NCBI GenBank assembly: GCA_030148065.1
Contig: JASBUC010000080.1
Location: 1-45,619 of the forward strand
Source of the DNA: Legionellaceae bacterium
GTDB taxonomy: Bacteria > Pseudomonadota > Gammaproteobacteria > Legionellales > Legionellaceae
Length of the DNA stretch: 45,619 nucleotides
Reading direction: 5' to 3'
Both the position numbers and the translations under genes were made by a program. A model generated the notes under the pieces. The model was not told the origin of the DNA and made no database searches. It worked only from the letters and a program-made list of their open reading frames with translations. Position 1 is the first letter of the stretch, and the number at the start of each line of letters is the position of its first letter. Of the stretch, positions 1 through 9,424 are shown one piece after another.

Positions 1-364
1 CGTAGGTGTTCTACTCCGTGGAACCAAACGTGAAGACGTAGAGCGTGGTCAAGTATTGGCTCACCCTGGTACGATTAATCCTCACACCAAATTTGAAGCA
101 GAAGTATACGTATTATCAAAAGATGAGGGTGGTCGTCACACGCCATTCTTTAACGGATACCGTCCACAGTTCTACTTTAGAACCACTGACGTAACAGGTT
201 CTGTTGACTTGCCAGAAGGCGTTGAAATGGTAATGCCTGGTGACAACGTCAGCGTAAGTGTTGCACTTATCTGCCCAATCGCGATGGCTGAAGGTCTACG
301 TTTCGCGATTCGTGAAGGTGGTAGAACAGTAGGTGCTGGTGTCGTCTCTAAGATTATCGAGTGA
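1..364 (+). CDS. tuf: Elongation factor Tu, C-terminal part (5' end outside window)
   Basis: The reading frame is open from base 2 and gives the last 120 residues of EF-Tu, the GTPase that carries aminoacyl-tRNA to the ribosome. The visible part covers the end of domain 2 and domain 3. Recognisable EF-Tu signatures are [34 protein letters not shown] and the terminal [19 protein letters not shown]. The family is about 394 residues long, so roughly two thirds lies upstream. The stop is only 7 bases before rpsJ, so tuf is cotranscribed with or read into the S10 cluster, as in the str-S10 arrangement. Identification is secure. Confidence 0.97.
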   Translation, partial: VGVLLRGTKREDVERGQVLAHPGTINPHTKFEAEVYVLSKDEGGRHTPFFNGYRPQFYFRTTDVTGSVDLPEGVEMVMPGDNVSVSVALICPIAMAEGLRFAIREGGRTVGAGVVSKIIE

Positions 365-371
365 TTGAATT

Positions 372-692
372 ATGAATGCTTCTAATCAAAATATTAAAAT
401 TAGACTAAAATCCTTCGATTATCGTTTAATAGATATATCGACGAAAGAAATTGTTGAAACTGCAAAAAGAACTGGCGCCCAGATTCGTGGCCCAGTTCCT
501 CTGCCAACTAAGATGGAAAAGTACACTGTACTTATTTCACCTCATGTAAACAAAGATGCTCGGGATCAATATGAGATCCGGACGCATAAAAGGTTGGTTG
601 TCATCGTTTCCCCTACTGAAAAAACGGTTGACGCCTTAATGAGATTAGATTTGGCGGCAGGTGTTGATGTGCAAATTAGTCTTGATGACTAA
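372..692 (+). CDS. rpsJ: 30S ribosomal protein S10
   Basis: Small-subunit head protein and, with NusB, a transcription antitermination factor. The 106 residues contain the family blocks [18 protein letters not shown] and [19 protein letters not shown] and end in [14 protein letters not shown]. It is three residues longer than the E. coli protein at the N-terminus ([13 protein letters not shown]). It begins the S10 operon and lies 7 bases after tuf. There is no room for a long leader before it, so the L4-binding attenuator leader of the enterobacterial S10 operon is absent here. Confidence 0.97.
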   Translation: MNASNQNIKIRLKSFDYRLIDISTKEIVETAKRTGAQIRGPVPLPTKMEKYTVLISPHVNKDARDQYEIRTHKRLVVIVSPTEKTVDALMRLDLAAGVDVQISLDD

Positions 693-717
693 CGAGCACT
701 AAATTAAGAGGGTTAAC

Positions 718-1365
718 ATGAATATGACGGTAGTAGGTCAAAAAGTCGGAATGACTAGAGTATTTGATGACAAAGGTGCATCAATACCAGTAACGGTAGT
801 AGAAATACTGAAACAGCAGGTCGTTCAGATTAAAACAGTTGCTAACGAAGGCTATGATGCTTTACAAGTATCCCATGGCGTGAAGAAGGCTCAAAAAGTT
901 AAGAAGCCACAAAAAGGGCACTTTGAGAAAGCTGGCGTTGAAGCTGGTGAAGGATTATTTGAAGTTAAAGTTGAAAACATTGCAGACTTCAAAGTTGGTG
1001 ACGAAATTGACCTTTCTTTCTTAGCAGAACAAAAATTTGTTGATGTCACTGGTACATCAAAGGGTAAAGGTTATGCCGGTGTTATTAAACGACATAATTT
1101 CAAAACCCAAGATGCAACGCACGGTAACTCACTTTCCCATAGAGCCCCTGGTTCAATTGGACAGAACCAATCACCAGGTAAGGTCTTCAAGGGTAAAAAA
1201 ATGGCAGGAAGAATGGGTGGTGTGAGAAAAACAGTACACTCATTACCAGTGGTGCGATTTGATTCTGAAAAACAACTTTTATTAATTCATGGTCCCATCC
1301 CAGGTTGTAAAGGTTCAAAAGTATTCATTAAGAATGCTGTCAAGAAAATTAATGGGGGTGAATAA
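718..1365 (+). CDS. rplC: 50S ribosomal protein L3
   Basis: Early-assembly large-subunit protein near the peptidyl transferase centre. The 215 residues contain [21 protein letters not shown] and the [20 protein letters not shown] loop. Gln151 corresponds to the glutamine methylated by PrmB in E. coli (Q150). A GAGGG-like ribosome site precedes ATG 718; a second ATG at 724 is an alternative. The stop codon overlaps the rplD start by one base (TAATG), which suggests translational coupling. Confidence 0.97.
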   Translation: MNMTVVGQKVGMTRVFDDKGASIPVTVVEILKQQVVQIKTVANEGYDALQVSHGVKKAQKVKKPQKGHFEKAGVEAGEGLFEVKVENIADFKVGDEIDLSFLAEQKFVDVTGTSKGKGYAGVIKRHNFKTQDATHGNSLSHRAPGSIGQNQSPGKVFKGKKMAGRMGGVRKTVHSLPVVRFDSEKQLLLIHGPIPGCKGSKVFIKNAVKKINGGE

Positions 1366-1970
1366 TGGATCTTTTAGTATCAGGTACCAAAGAGACAGTT
1401 ACCTTTGAAGATGCATTGGTCAATGAAGAGTTTAAAGAGGGTTTAATTCACCAATTATTGACCAGCTATTTGAATAACGCTCGCTCTGGAACCAAAGCCC
1501 AGAAAACTCGTTCAGAAGTGTCTGGTGGTGGAAAAAAACCATGGAAGCAAAAAGGTACTGGCCGTGCACGTGCAGGTACCATTCGCAGTCCAATATGGCG
1601 CGCTGGTGGTGTTACTTTTGCCGCAAAACCTAAAGTCTATCAACACAAAGTTAATAAGAAAGAATACAAACTAGGTATTCGTTCAATGATTTCTGAGTTG
1701 CTCAGACAAGAGCGTTTAGAACTTATTTCTGAATTAAGCATGGAGAAAACATCTACCAAGCTGTTCAAAGAAAACTTTGCAAAGCACATTGATGGTAAAA
1801 CATTGTTTATCACACCAGAATTAAGTGAAGAAGTGTACTTATCCTCAAGAAATCTAATTAATGTTGAAGTGATCGATGTTTTTGAAGTGAACCCATATGA
1901 CCTAGTAGCATATGATAAAATCGTCATAACCGTAGATGCACTTAAGCACCTTGAAGGAAAATTGATATGA
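1365..1970 (+). CDS. rplD: 50S ribosomal protein L4
   Basis: Binds 23S rRNA and lines the peptide exit tunnel. The 201-residue protein has the tunnel-loop signature [39 protein letters not shown] with its many Arg and Lys residues. In enterobacteria L4 also represses the S10 operon; no matching leader is visible in this window, so that control is not supported here. It overlaps rplC by one base and rplW by four (ATGA), placing it in the middle of a tightly coupled run. Confidence 0.97.
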   Translation: MDLLVSGTKETVTFEDALVNEEFKEGLIHQLLTSYLNNARSGTKAQKTRSEVSGGGKKPWKQKGTGRARAGTIRSPIWRAGGVTFAAKPKVYQHKVNKKEYKLGIRSMISELLRQERLELISELSMEKTSTKLFKENFAKHIDGKTLFITPELSEEVYLSSRNLINVEVIDVFEVNPYDLVAYDKIVITVDALKHLEGKLI

Positions 1971-2263
1971 GTAATATAGTTGTAACTGACATCCTAAAGG
2001 GTCCTCACATTTCAGAAAAGGCTACTCTCCTAGCTGAGGGTACAAACCAGATTACCTTTAAAGTACATAAGGCTGCTACTAAGTTCAAAATTAAGAAAGC
2101 AGTTGAGTCTTATTTTAATGTAACTGTTGAATCAGTTAAGGTCGTCAATATTAAAGGAAAGAAGAAAACTTTCGGTGGTCGTCAAGGAAAGAGAATTGAT
2201 GTGAAGAAAGCCTATGTGAGATTAAAGCAAGGCGACGATATTGACTTTGAAGTAGCAGAGTAA
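1967..2263 (+). CDS. rplW: 50S ribosomal protein L23
   Basis: Large-subunit protein at the exit-tunnel rim, docking site for trigger factor, SRP and the translocon. The 98 residues carry [14 protein letters not shown] near the N-terminus and the extended loop [20 protein letters not shown]. Length matches the family (about 100). The start overlaps the last codons of rplD by four bases. No anomalies. Confidence 0.96.
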   Translation: MSNIVVTDILKGPHISEKATLLAEGTNQITFKVHKAATKFKIKKAVESYFNVTVESVKVVNIKGKKKTFGGRQGKRIDVKKAYVRLKQGDDIDFEVAE

Positions 2264-2275
2264 AAGGTTTATATA

Positions 2276-3109
2276 ATGACTTTGATAATAGCTAAGCCAA
2301 CGTCCCCTGGAAAAAGAGGACAAATACGAGTAAGTAAATCTCACCTACATAAGGGTCGAGCTGAGAAATCGTTACTTGCCCCTAAGAAGAAACATTCTGG
2401 TAGAAATAATACTGGTAAGATTACTGTTCGCCATCATGGTGGTGGTAACCGTCAACATTACCGAATGATCGATTTCAAACGAAATAAATTCGACATTCCA
2501 GGCATCGTTGAGCGTCTAGAATATGATCCCAACCGTACAGCGCACATCGCTCTGATCAACTATGCTGATGGTGAGAAGCGCTACATAATAGCACCCAAGG
2601 ATCTAAAAGCCGGTGACACTGTTGTAAGTGGAGAGAAGAGTAAAATCGAAGTAGGTAATGCCCTGCCTCTTAAAAACATTCCAGTTGGTACTCTGGTCCA
2701 CTGCGTTGAATTAAAGCCAGGAAAGGGTGCTCAAATGATTCGTTCAGCTGGTACAGTCTGTCAGTTAGTGGCAAAAGAAGGCCGTTATGCAACGCTGCGT
2801 TTGAAGTCTGGGGAAATGAGAAAAGTTCTTTCAGTCTGTATGGCAACCATTGGCCAGGTCAGTAACACCGAAAATAACCTACAAAAATTAGGTAAGGCCG
2901 GTATTACTAGACACCGTGGTATTAGACCAACGGTCAGAGGGGTTGCTATGAACCCGGTAGATCACCCACACGGTGGTGGTGAAGGTAAAACAGCTGGTGG
3001 ACGTCATCCTGTTAGCCCTTGGGGTCAGCCGACTAAAGGTCATAAGACTCGTAAAAACAAGGTTAGTAACAAGTACATCGTCAGAAGACGTAACAAGAAA
3101 ACAAGATAA
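2276..3109 (+). CDS. rplB: 50S ribosomal protein L2
   Basis: Primary 23S rRNA-binding protein needed for subunit joining and peptidyl transfer. The 277 residues include [18 protein letters not shown] in the N-terminal part and [20 protein letters not shown], whose histidines at about 230 and 232 correspond to the functionally important His region of E. coli L2. The C-terminus is basic (VRRRNKKTR). Length and layout are normal. It lies 12 bases after rplW and 14 before rpsS. Confidence 0.97.
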   Translation: MTLIIAKPTSPGKRGQIRVSKSHLHKGRAEKSLLAPKKKHSGRNNTGKITVRHHGGGNRQHYRMIDFKRNKFDIPGIVERLEYDPNRTAHIALINYADGEKRYIIAPKDLKAGDTVVSGEKSKIEVGNALPLKNIPVGTLVHCVELKPGKGAQMIRSAGTVCQLVAKEGRYATLRLKSGEMRKVLSVCMATIGQVSNTENNLQKLGKAGITRHRGIRPTVRGVAMNPVDHPHGGGEGKTAGGRHPVSPWGQPTKGHKTRKNKVSNKYIVRRRNKKTR

Positions 3110-3123
3110 TTAGAGAGATAATT

Positions 3124-3402
3124 ATGTCGCGTTCAATTAGAAAGGGCCCTTTTATAGATGAGCATCTTCTCAAAAAGGTCGAAGTTGCAAAAAAGAACAA
3201 TGATCGAAAGCCTATTAAAACATGGTCTAGACGTTCTACGATTCTACCAGATATGATTGGCCTAACCATCGCCGTTCATAATGGTCGACAACACGTACCT
3301 ATTTTCATAACAGAAAGTATGGTCGGACATAAGTTAGGGGAGTTCGCCTTAACTAGAACGTTCAAAAGTCACGCTGGTGACAGAAAGGCAAAAGGTAAGT
3401 AG
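3124..3402 (+). CDS. rpsS: 30S ribosomal protein S19
   Basis: Head protein of the small subunit that forms a pair with S13 and contacts the A-site tRNA and bridge B1a. The 92-residue sequence starts [20 protein letters not shown] and contains the signature [29 protein letters not shown]. Length matches the family. A short gap separates it from rplV (11 bases), in S10 operon order. Confidence 0.97.
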   Translation: MSRSIRKGPFIDEHLLKKVEVAKKNNDRKPIKTWSRRSTILPDMIGLTIAVHNGRQHVPIFITESMVGHKLGEFALTRTFKSHAGDRKAKGK

Positions 3403-3413
3403 AGGATAGTATT

Positions 3414-3749
3414 ATGTTAGTATCTGCAACATTAAAAAACGCGCAAGTGTCTCCTCAAAAGTGCCGACTTGTCGCCGATCTGATTCGTGGTAAATCAGTT
3501 GAAAAAGCAATCAATACGCTTGAATTCACTAACAAGAAATCAGCAAGAATTGTTAAAAAGCTTCTAGAGTCTGCGGTAGCGAACGCAGAAAACAATGAAG
3601 GCGCAGACATTGATGAGTTAGTGGTTAAAACCATCTATGTCAACCAAGCACCAACATTAAAGAGAATAAGAGCTCGAGCCAAGGGCCGAGCAAACCGAAT
3701 AATAAAACGATCTAGCCACATAACCATCTTTGTGAGCGACGAGGAGTAA
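3414..3749 (+). CDS. rplV: 50S ribosomal protein L22
   Basis: Exit-tunnel protein; its beta-hairpin forms the constriction with L4. The 111 residues contain [20 protein letters not shown] near the start and the C-terminal hairpin block [21 protein letters not shown]. Length is typical (110). It is followed 5 bases later by rpsC. Confidence 0.97.
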   Translation: MLVSATLKNAQVSPQKCRLVADLIRGKSVEKAINTLEFTNKKSARIVKKLLESAVANAENNEGADIDELVVKTIYVNQAPTLKRIRARAKGRANRIIKRSSHITIFVSDEE

Positions 3750-3754
3750 AACCC

Positions 3755-4399
3755 ATGGGGCAAAAAGTACATCCAACAGGCATAAGACTAGGCATCGTAA
3801 CCTCCTGGAAATCAAATTGGTACGCAGATCACGATTATGCCACGACTTTGAATGAAGACATTGATCTTCGTAACTATTTAAAGAAAAAGCTCTACAAAGC
3901 TGCGATTAGTAAAATTGAAATTGAGCGTCCAGCTAAAACAGCTAAAATCACTGTTCACTCAGCTCGTCCAGGTGTGCTTATTGGTAACAAGGGCGGCAAC
4001 ATGGAAGCATTAAAAGCAGAGCTCACAGACAGAATTGGAATTCCAGTTCATTTGGCCATTCAAGAAGTACGCAAGCCTGAGTTAGATTCTACTCTAGCGG
4101 CAGAATCCATTGCTCAGCAACTTGAAAATCGAGTCATGTTTAGAAGAGCTATGAAAAGAGCCGTTACTTCCGCCATGCGTTCTGGTGCACTAGGAATTAA
4201 AGTATGTGTCAGTGGTCGACTAGGCGGTGCTGAAATTGCGAGAAGTGAATGGTATCGAGAAGGTCGAGTTCCTCTGCATACCTTCCGTGCTGATGTTGAT
4301 TATGGTACAGCTGAAGCGAAAACAACCTATGGAATCATTGGCGTAAAAGTCTGGATCTTCAAGGGTGAAAAATTCGAGAAAAACGAGAAATTAGATTAG
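3755..4399 (+). CDS. rpsC: 30S ribosomal protein S3
   Basis: Small-subunit head protein at the mRNA entrance, with helicase and proofreading roles. The N-terminal [20 protein letters not shown] and the KH-domain loop [15 protein letters not shown] (GxxG motif) are clear, followed by the C-terminal [24 protein letters not shown]. At 214 residues it lacks about 19 residues of the E. coli C-terminal tail (233), a variable region. It lies between rplV and rplP in the S10 operon. Confidence 0.97.
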   Translation: MGQKVHPTGIRLGIVTSWKSNWYADHDYATTLNEDIDLRNYLKKKLYKAAISKIEIERPAKTAKITVHSARPGVLIGNKGGNMEALKAELTDRIGIPVHLAIQEVRKPELDSTLAAESIAQQLENRVMFRRAMKRAVTSAMRSGALGIKVCVSGRLGGAEIARSEWYREGRVPLHTFRADVDYGTAEAKTTYGIIGVKVWIFKGEKFEKNEKLD

Positions 4400-4408
4400 G
4401 AATTAGTG

Positions 4409-4822
4409 ATGTTACAACCAAAGCGCACCAAATACCGAAAAATGATGAAAGGCCGCAATCGAGGCCTTGCTAATCGGGGTAGCAAAATTAGTTTTGGTGA
4501 TTTTGCACTCAAAGCTACAGAAAGAGGCAGAATAACAGCCAGACAAATCGAGGCTGCACGTCGTGCTATGACTAGACACATTAAACGGGGTGGTAAGATT
4601 TGGATCCGTGTCTTCCCAGACAAGCCGATTACTCAAAAGCCTTTAGAAGTAAGACAAGGTAAAGGTAAAGGTAATGTTGAATATTGGGTTGCCTTAATAC
4701 AACCTGGTAAGATCCTTTTTGAGATGGAAGGCGTTTCTAAAGATCTAGCCTTTGAAGCCTTTAGATTGGCATCTAGAAAGCTGCCCTTCAAAGTGACGTT
4801 CGAAGAAAGAACCATTGTGTAG
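4409..4822 (+). CDS. rplP: 50S ribosomal protein L16
   Basis: Large-subunit protein near the A-site tRNA elbow, needed for peptidyl transfer. The 137 residues begin [19 protein letters not shown] exactly as in the family. A GTG codon directly upstream (4406) also opens the frame, but AGGA at 4398-4401 sits at a better distance from ATG 4409 and homologues start MLQPK, so the ATG is chosen. Length matches E. coli (136). Confidence 0.96.
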   Translation: MLQPKRTKYRKMMKGRNRGLANRGSKISFGDFALKATERGRITARQIEAARRAMTRHIKRGGKIWIRVFPDKPITQKPLEVRQGKGKGNVEYWVALIQPGKILFEMEGVSKDLAFEAFRLASRKLPFKVTFEERTIV

Positions 4823-4827
4823 GAATT

Positions 4828-5016
4828 ATGATGAGTACAGATATTAAACAATTAAACGATGATTTGGCCTCTTACTACAAAGAATACATGAACTTAAACA
4901 TTCAAAAGAGTACAGGGCAGTTAGTAAAGCCTCATCTTTTGAGAACTGTTAAGAAAAATATAGCAAGAGTTAAAACACAATTACATATGTTAGAGGCACA
5001 AAGCGATGTCAAATAA
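4828..5016 (+). CDS. rpmC: 50S ribosomal protein L29
   Basis: Small helical protein at the tunnel exit, next to L23. The 62 residues include the signature [25 protein letters not shown]. Two adjacent ATG codons (4828 and 4831) are possible starts; AGGA at 4821-4824 lies 3 bases from the first and 6 from the second, so 4831 is equally or more likely. The 3' end overlaps rpsQ by 11 bases. Confidence 0.95.
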   Translation: MMSTDIKQLNDDLASYYKEYMNLNIQKSTGQLVKPHLLRTVKKNIARVKTQLHMLEAQSDVK

Positions 5017-5260
5017 TGAGCAAGCAAAAATTGAACGCTCGATCGAAGGACGAGTGATAAGTGACAAAATGGACAAAACGGTTGTTGTGCTAGTAGAAAG
5101 AAGAGTAACACACTCTAAATATAAGAAGGTTATTAAGCGGTCTACTAAGCTACATGCCCATAATGAAATGGATGCGAAGGAAGGAAATACGGTTAAAATT
5201 ATCGAAACAAAACCCTATTCCAAGACAAAAACGTGGAAAGTAATTGAAGTAATTTCTTAA
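5006..5260 (+). CDS. rpsQ: 30S ribosomal protein S17
   Basis: 16S rRNA-binding assembly protein with an OB fold. The 84-residue sequence has [23 protein letters not shown] in the first half and [17 protein letters not shown] at the end, both family signatures. Its start lies inside rpmC (11-base overlap). It is the last gene of the S10 block; a 75-base gap with promoter- and hairpin-like elements follows. Confidence 0.96.
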   Translation: MSNNEQAKIERSIEGRVISDKMDKTVVVLVERRVTHSKYKKVIKRSTKLHAHNEMDAKEGNTVKIIETKPYSKTKTWKVIEVIS

Positions 5261-5262
5261 AG

Positions 5263-5313
5263 CTATTCAAATTTTGAGAAAAGATTGGTATGATTCCCGG
5301 CCTTTTCGAATAG
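5263..5313 (+). promoter_or_regulatory. Two-part hairpin in the rpsQ-rplN gap
   Basis: CTATTC (5263-5268) can pair with GAATAG (5308-5313), and GAAAAG (5278-5283) with CTTTTC (5302-5307). The two right arms are contiguous, while the left arms are separated by a 9-base bulge; the loop is 18 bases. In readthrough RNA from the S10 block this could act as a weak attenuator, processing site or protein-binding leader. It overlaps the putative promoter, so it may also be coincidental. Confidence 0.3.
5266..5294 (+). promoter_or_regulatory. Putative spc promoter upstream of rplN
   Basis: TTCAAA (5266-5271, 4/6 match to the -35 consensus) and TATGAT (5289-5294, 5/6 match to the -10) are separated by 17 bases. 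They lie in the only sizeable gap of the ribosomal cluster, at the position where the spc promoter is found in E. coli. Support is by spacing, match and location only. Confidence 0.45.
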
Positions 5314-5335
5314 TTACCTCTTTCAGGAGCAGATA

Positions 5336-5701
5336 ATGATACAAATGCAGTCGATGCTAAATGTGGCTGACAATAGTGGCGCTCGAAAAGTGATGTGCAT
5401 AAAGGTTTTAGGTGGATCTCATAGACGCTACGCACGTGTTGGAGATGTCATCAAAGTAAGCATTAAAGAAGCAATTCCCCGATGTAAAGTAAAAAAAGGG
5501 GATGTAATGAATGCACTCGTTGTAAGAACGAAAAAAGGCGTTCGCAGAAGCGACGGTTCCCTTATTAGATTTGATGGCAACGCTGTTGTTCTTCTAAATG
5601 CCCAAAAGGAGCCTGTTGGCACTCGGATATTTGGTCCAGTGACCAGAGAGCTGCGTGAGAAATATATGAAGATTATTTCTCTAGCACCTGAAGTTTTATA
5701 A
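5336..5701 (+). CDS. rplN: 50S ribosomal protein L14
   Basis: First gene of the spc block. L14 sits at the subunit interface (bridges B5/B8) and is the docking site of the silencing factor RsfS. The 121 residues start [27 protein letters not shown] and end [24 protein letters not shown] good AGGAG site at 5325-5329 precedes ATG 5336. Length is normal (E. coli 123). Confidence 0.97.
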   Translation: MIQMQSMLNVADNSGARKVMCIKVLGGSHRRYARVGDVIKVSIKEAIPRCKVKKGDVMNALVVRTKKGVRRSDGSLIRFDGNAVVLLNAQKEPVGTRIFGPVTRELREKYMKIISLAPEVL

Positions 5702-5722
5702 CGAACGGTTATAGGTAGAAAG

Positions 5723-6067
5723 ATGAATAAACTCAAAAAAGGCGATCTAGTTAGAGTATTAGCTGGTCGGGACAAAGGAAAAGAAGGAAAAATCCTAAAA
5801 GTGGTTAATGGCTCTCTAAAAGGTGTGAGAGTTCTGGTTGAAAATGTTAACAAAATAAAAAAACATGTTAAGCCTAACCCTAATATAAATGAGCCAGGTG
5901 GAATCAAAGAAATGGAACGCCCAATACATGGTTCCAATGTTGCCCACATCAATGCAGAAGGCATGATTGAGAAGGTTGGCTTTAAATTTGTGGAAAATGA
6001 CAACAAGCATAAACGTAAAGTTCGCTATTTTAAAAAGAGCGGCGAACTGCTAGACGTTGAAAATTAA
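5723..6067 (+). CDS. rplX: 50S ribosomal protein L24
   Basis: Assembly-initiator protein that binds the 5' end of 23S rRNA. The 114 residues contain the KOW motif KLKKGDLVRVLAGRDKGKEGKI near the N-terminus and NINEPGGIKEMERPIHGSNV in the middle. It is slightly longer than E. coli L24 (104). In E. coli the nearby rplE start is the S8 repressor site; no equivalent structure was worked out here. Confidence 0.96.
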   Translation: MNKLKKGDLVRVLAGRDKGKEGKILKVVNGSLKGVRVLVENVNKIKKHVKPNPNINEPGGIKEMERPIHGSNVAHINAEGMIEKVGFKFVENDNKHKRKVRYFKKSGELLDVEN

Positions 6068-6076
6068 GGTGTAGAG

Positions 6077-6646
6077 ATGGCTGATCTTAAAGAATTATAC
6101 AAACAAACTATTGTGCCTAAACTTGTCGAAAAGTTTAAGTATAAAAGTAGCATGCAAGCACCAGTAATCAAAAAGATTACCCTTAACATGGGTGTGGGTG
6201 AGGCGTTGACCGATAAGAAAGTATTAAATTTCGCGGTCGAAGACATGCAAAAAATCACCGGTCAAAAAGCGATGATCACTAAAGCTAGAAAATCCATTGC
6301 AGGCTTTAAAGTCAGACAAGGATGGCCAATTGGTTGTAAGGTAACTCTTAGAAATCAGCGCATGTACGACTTCCTAGAAAAACTTATTAAAATCTCCATT
6401 CCCCGTATTCGGGATTTTAGAGGTCTAAGTGCGAAGTCATTTGATGGTACTGGAAACTATTCATTTGGAATACAAGAGCAGATCGTGTTCCCCGAAATCG
6501 ATTTCGATAAAATTGATAAGTTGCGCGGCATCGATATAACAATAACAACATCTGCGAAGACAGATGCAGAGGCCAAAGCGTTACTAGAGAGCTTTGACTT
6601 CCCTTTCAAAGGTAGAGACGCAGCAAGCGGAGAGAACAATGGCTAA
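6077..6646 (+). CDS. rplE: 50S ribosomal protein L5
   Basis: 5S rRNA-binding protein of the central protuberance. The 189 residues contain [39 protein letters not shown] and [16 protein letters not shown]. The C-terminus runs about 10 residues past the E. coli protein ([11 protein letters not shown]). The end overlaps the rpsN start by 8 bases, so the extra tail may result from the overlap. Confidence 0.96.
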   Translation: MADLKELYKQTIVPKLVEKFKYKSSMQAPVIKKITLNMGVGEALTDKKVLNFAVEDMQKITGQKAMITKARKSIAGFKVRQGWPIGCKVTLRNQRMYDFLEKLIKISIPRIRDFRGLSAKSFDGTGNYSFGIQEQIVFPEIDFDKIDKLRGIDITITTSAKTDAEAKALLESFDFPFKGRDAASGENNG

Positions 6647-6941
6647 AAAATCAATGGTAGCTCGTGAAAAGAAACGCATACGTTTGATCAATAAGCATGC
6701 AGAAACACGTCAAGAACTGATTAGAAAAATCAAGAAAACACGTGATCTTGCGGCTTTAGAAGAATTGCAAGGAAAGTTAAAGAAACTACCAGTCAATTCA
6801 TCAAAATGCCGACACGTAAAGCGTTGTCAGCAATGTGGCCGGCCTAAGGCTGTTTATAGAAAATTTGGCCTGTGTCGTATTTGCCTACGAAATCATTTGA
6901 ATCTCGGGCATATTCCTGGGGCAAAAAAATCAAGTTGGTAG
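6639..6941 (+). CDS. rpsN: 30S ribosomal protein S14, long form with zinc-knuckle cysteines
   Basis: Head protein of the small subunit. From ATG 6639 the protein has 100 residues and starts [13 protein letters not shown], the family start; an upstream TTG-type extension is rejected. It has the length of the long 'C-' S14 of E. coli, but carries CQQC and CRIC in the C-terminal third ([21 protein letters not shown]), the four-cysteine zinc site usual in the short 'C+' type. The final [11 protein letters not shown] is canonical. It overlaps rplE by 8 bases. Confidence 0.95.
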   Translation: MAKKSMVAREKKRIRLINKHAETRQELIRKIKKTRDLAALEELQGKLKKLPVNSSKCRHVKRCQQCGRPKAVYRKFGLCRICLRNHLNLGHIPGAKKSSW

Positions 6942-6951
6942 TGAGAAAATT

Positions 6952-7347
6952 ATGAGCACACAAGATCCTATAGCAGATATGTTAACGAGAATTCGCAATG
7001 GCCAGCTAGCTAAGCATGCTTCCGTTGTGATGCAATCTTCAAGTATAAAGCTTGCAATTGCGCAAGTATTAAAAGATGAAGGCTTCATCAATGATTACCG
7101 TATCTCTGATGAGTCTGCGGTTAAAAAGACCCTAGAAATTAGTCTCAAGTATTACAATGGCGAGGCTGTGATTTCTAAATTAAAAAGAGTTAGTCGCCCA
7201 GGTTTGCGTAAATACATTGGCGCAGATGACATTACAGATATTCCAGGTTTCGGAATTGCAATTCTTTCTACGTCTAGAGGTGTTATCTCTCATAAAATGG
7301 CTAAGAAAGAAAATGTCGGTGGTGAAGTCATCGCAGAAGTCGCTTAA
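6952..7347 (+). CDS. rpsH: 30S ribosomal protein S8
   Basis: Primary 16S rRNA-binding protein and, in E. coli, translational repressor of the spc operon. The 131 residues start MSTQDPIADMLTRIRNGQ and end with the signature GIAILSTSRGVISHKMAKKENVGGEVIAEVA. Length matches the family (130). It is placed between rpsN and rplF as expected. Confidence 0.97.
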   Translation: MSTQDPIADMLTRIRNGQLAKHASVVMQSSSIKLAIAQVLKDEGFINDYRISDESAVKKTLEISLKYYNGEAVISKLKRVSRPGLRKYIGADDITDIPGFGIAILSTSRGVISHKMAKKENVGGEVIAEVA

Positions 7348-7362
7348 GGTTGGAAAAAAATT

Positions 7363-7902
7363 ATGTCTAGAGTAGCAAAAGCGCCCATAAGCGTACCAGA
7401 AAAAGTAACTGTCGAACAAAAGGCAGGTGAAATCCATGTCAAAGGCCCTAAAGGGTCTTTAGAAGTCACTTTGCACACAGAAGTAGACTTTGAACTAAAC
7501 GATAATGTGGTCTCTATTATGCCCGCTGCTAAGGGCAAGTCTAAGCCGAATTGGGCAATGGCCGGAACTATGAGAGCCTTAATCAACAATGCCGTTACCG
7601 GCGTTTCAGAAGGCTTTGTTAAAAAGCTAGAACTTGTTGGTGTAGGATACAGAGCACAATTACAAGGTTCAAAGCTTGTTTTATCGTTGGGTTTTTCTCA
7701 CCCGGTAGAGCACCAGCTGCCTGAAGGTGTTAGTGCGAATGTTGTGGGTAACACCACCATTGAGCTAACCTCGATAGATAAGCAATTATTAGGACAAACA
7801 GCAGCAAACATCCGTAGTTATCGTAAGCCTGAACCTTATAAGGGTAAAGGTGTTCGATATTCTGATGAAGTGATTGTCCGCAAAGAAACCAAGAAGAAGT
7901 AG
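7363..7902 (+). CDS. rplF: 50S ribosomal protein L6
   Basis: Two-domain 23S rRNA-binding protein near the factor-binding site. The 179 residues start MSRVAKAPISVPEKVTVE and carry the C-terminal signature YRKPEPYKGKGVRYSDE, with ELVGVGYRAQLQGSKLVLSLGFSHPV in the middle. Length agrees with the family (177). No anomalies. Confidence 0.97.
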   Translation: MSRVAKAPISVPEKVTVEQKAGEIHVKGPKGSLEVTLHTEVDFELNDNVVSIMPAAKGKSKPNWAMAGTMRALINNAVTGVSEGFVKKLELVGVGYRAQLQGSKLVLSLGFSHPVEHQLPEGVSANVVGNTTIELTSIDKQLLGQTAANIRSYRKPEPYKGKGVRYSDEVIVRKETKKK

Positions 7903-7909
7903 GTGAGTG

Positions 7910-8275
7910 ATGAATAAAGCGAATGCAAGAAAACGACGAGCCTCTCGATTGAGATTTAAACTTAGAAATGCCTTACCTGAGAAGCGTCGACCAGTCTTAA
8001 CTGTACACAAGACGAATCAACATGTTTATGCGCAAGTTGTAGAGCATAAAGATGGTAATGCAACAGTGGTTGCAGCGTCTTCCTCTGTCATGAAGTCAAT
8101 CGAAACAGACGGTAAGTCAAAAACTGAGATAGCAAAGTTAATCGGCGCAGACATTGCTAAGAAAGTTTTAGATAAAGGACTTAAAGAGATTTCATTTGAC
8201 AGATCTGGCTTTAAGTTTCATGGGGTTATCAAACAATTGGCTGACTCAGCAAGAGAATCAGGCTTAACATTCTAG
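7910..8275 (+). CDS. rplR: 50S ribosomal protein L18
   Basis: 5S rRNA-binding protein. From ATG 7910 the protein has 121 residues, starting MNKANARKRRASRLRFKLRN and ending SFDRSGFKFHGVIKQLADSARESGLTF, both characteristic. A GTG codon at 7907 directly upstream also opens the frame but is less likely, given AGGTG at 7901-7905 and the family N-terminus. Confidence 0.95.
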   Translation: MNKANARKRRASRLRFKLRNALPEKRRPVLTVHKTNQHVYAQVVEHKDGNATVVAASSSVMKSIETDGKSKTEIAKLIGADIAKKVLDKGLKEISFDRSGFKFHGVIKQLADSARESGLTF

Positions 8276-8284
8276 GGCGTAATT

Positions 8285-8800
8285 ATGGCAACATTCGATC
8301 AATCTACAAAGTCTGATGGGCTGCAGGAAAAGTTAGTTGCAGTAACCAGAACTGCAAAAGTAGTAAAAGGTGGACGCATCTTTAGTTTCAGCGTACAAGT
8401 AGTCGTAGGCGATGGTAATGGAAAAATAGGCATCGGCCGAGGTAAGGCTAAAGAAGTCCCTGTGGCAATTCAAAAAGCCATGGAACAAGCTCGTAAAAAC
8501 ATGACTTACATTTCTTTAGCTGGCAACACCATTCAGCACTCATTGACTCATAAGCATGGCGCTTCTAAAGTCTTTATGAAACCAGCTGCTGAAGGTACTG
8601 GTATTATCGCTGGTGGTGGCATGAGAGCGGTCTTTGAAGTGCTTGGCGTTCATAACGTTTTAGCCAAATCAATTGGCTCTAACAACCCTATCAACGTGGT
8701 TAATGCTACGGTTGCAGCACTGAAAACGATGGCAACTGTTGACCATGTTGCTAAGAAGCGTGGCAAAACTGTCGAAGAAATTCAAGAAGTAATAGGGTAG
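8285..8800 (+). CDS. rpsE: 30S ribosomal protein S5
   Basis: Small-subunit protein at the mRNA entrance that influences decoding accuracy. The 171 residues contain the double-stranded-RNA-binding-like block [20 protein letters not shown] followed by [20 protein letters not shown], and [19 protein letters not shown]. Length is close to E. coli (167). It sits between rplR and rpmD. Confidence 0.97.
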   Translation: MATFDQSTKSDGLQEKLVAVTRTAKVVKGGRIFSFSVQVVVGDGNGKIGIGRGKAKEVPVAIQKAMEQARKNMTYISLAGNTIQHSLTHKHGASKVFMKPAAEGTGIIAGGGMRAVFEVLGVHNVLAKSIGSNNPINVVNATVAALKTMATVDHVAKKRGKTVEEIQEVIG

Positions 8801-8804
8801 GGTC

Positions 8805-8987
8805 ATGAGTCAGTTGATTATTAAACAAGTTAAGAGTCAAATTGGTAGTAAACCTATGCACCGCAAAGTAATGGCCTCTCTAGGGCTACGAAAAATTGGT
8901 CAGATTACTACCCAACCAGATAATCCTCAAACACGAGGAAAGATTGCCAAAATTGTCCATTTGGTGACGGTAGAGGAGCACAAGTAA
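8805..8987 (+). CDS. rpmD: 50S ribosomal protein L30
   Basis: Small large-subunit protein, 60 residues, with [27 protein letters not shown] and a C-terminal [12 protein letters not shown], both typical of the family. Its stop codon overlaps the rplO start by one base (TAATG at 8985-8989), indicating coupling. Confidence 0.96.
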   Translation: MSQLIIKQVKSQIGSKPMHRKVMASLGLRKIGQITTQPDNPQTRGKIAKIVHLVTVEEHK

Positions 8988-9424
8988 TGAAATTGAATGG
9001 TTTGAAATCCAACCCTGGTTCTCGTAAAGCAGGAAGACGCGTTGGTCGAGGCATTGGTTCAACTCTAGGTAAAACGTGCGGTAAAGGTCACAAAGGTCAA
9101 AAAGCAAGATCTGGAGGAACGGTCCCTCTAGGATTCGAAGGTGGTCAGATGCCTCTACAAAGAAGGCTTCCGAAAGTTGGCTTTACCTCACGAGTTTCAT
9201 TGGTTAAAGAGTCTGTTCGCTTTTCTAGTCTCGAGAAAATCGAGGAAAAAGAAATAGATTTGAACATTCTTAAACAGTACGGATTGGTTAAAAAGAACTG
9301 CAAATACGTTAAAATCTATCTTGATAGAGCTTTCGACAAGGAACTACATTTCAAAGGATTGACTGTAACTAAATCTATTGCTGAATTAGTTAAGAAGAAT
9401 GGTGGCACAATCGATGCAGAATAA
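8987..9424 (+). CDS. rplO: 50S ribosomal protein L15
   Basis: Late-assembly protein of the large subunit. The 145 residues include the glycine/arginine-rich N-terminal half ([20 protein letters not shown], then [20 protein letters not shown]) that threads through 23S rRNA. Length matches E. coli (144). It overlaps rpmD at its start and secY at its end. Confidence 0.97.
   Translation: MKLNGLKSNPGSRKAGRRVGRGIGSTLGKTCGKGHKGQKARSGGTVPLGFEGGQMPLQRRLPKVGFTSRVSLVKESVRFSSLEKIEEKEIDLNILKQYGLVKKNCKYVKIYLDRAFDKELHFKGLTVTKSIAELVKKNGGTIDAE

Noticed and set aside
5428-6006. 192-codon open frame on the minus strand opposite rplN and rplX
   Set aside because: Antisense shadow of two certain ribosomal genes; no ribosome site and no family resemblance.
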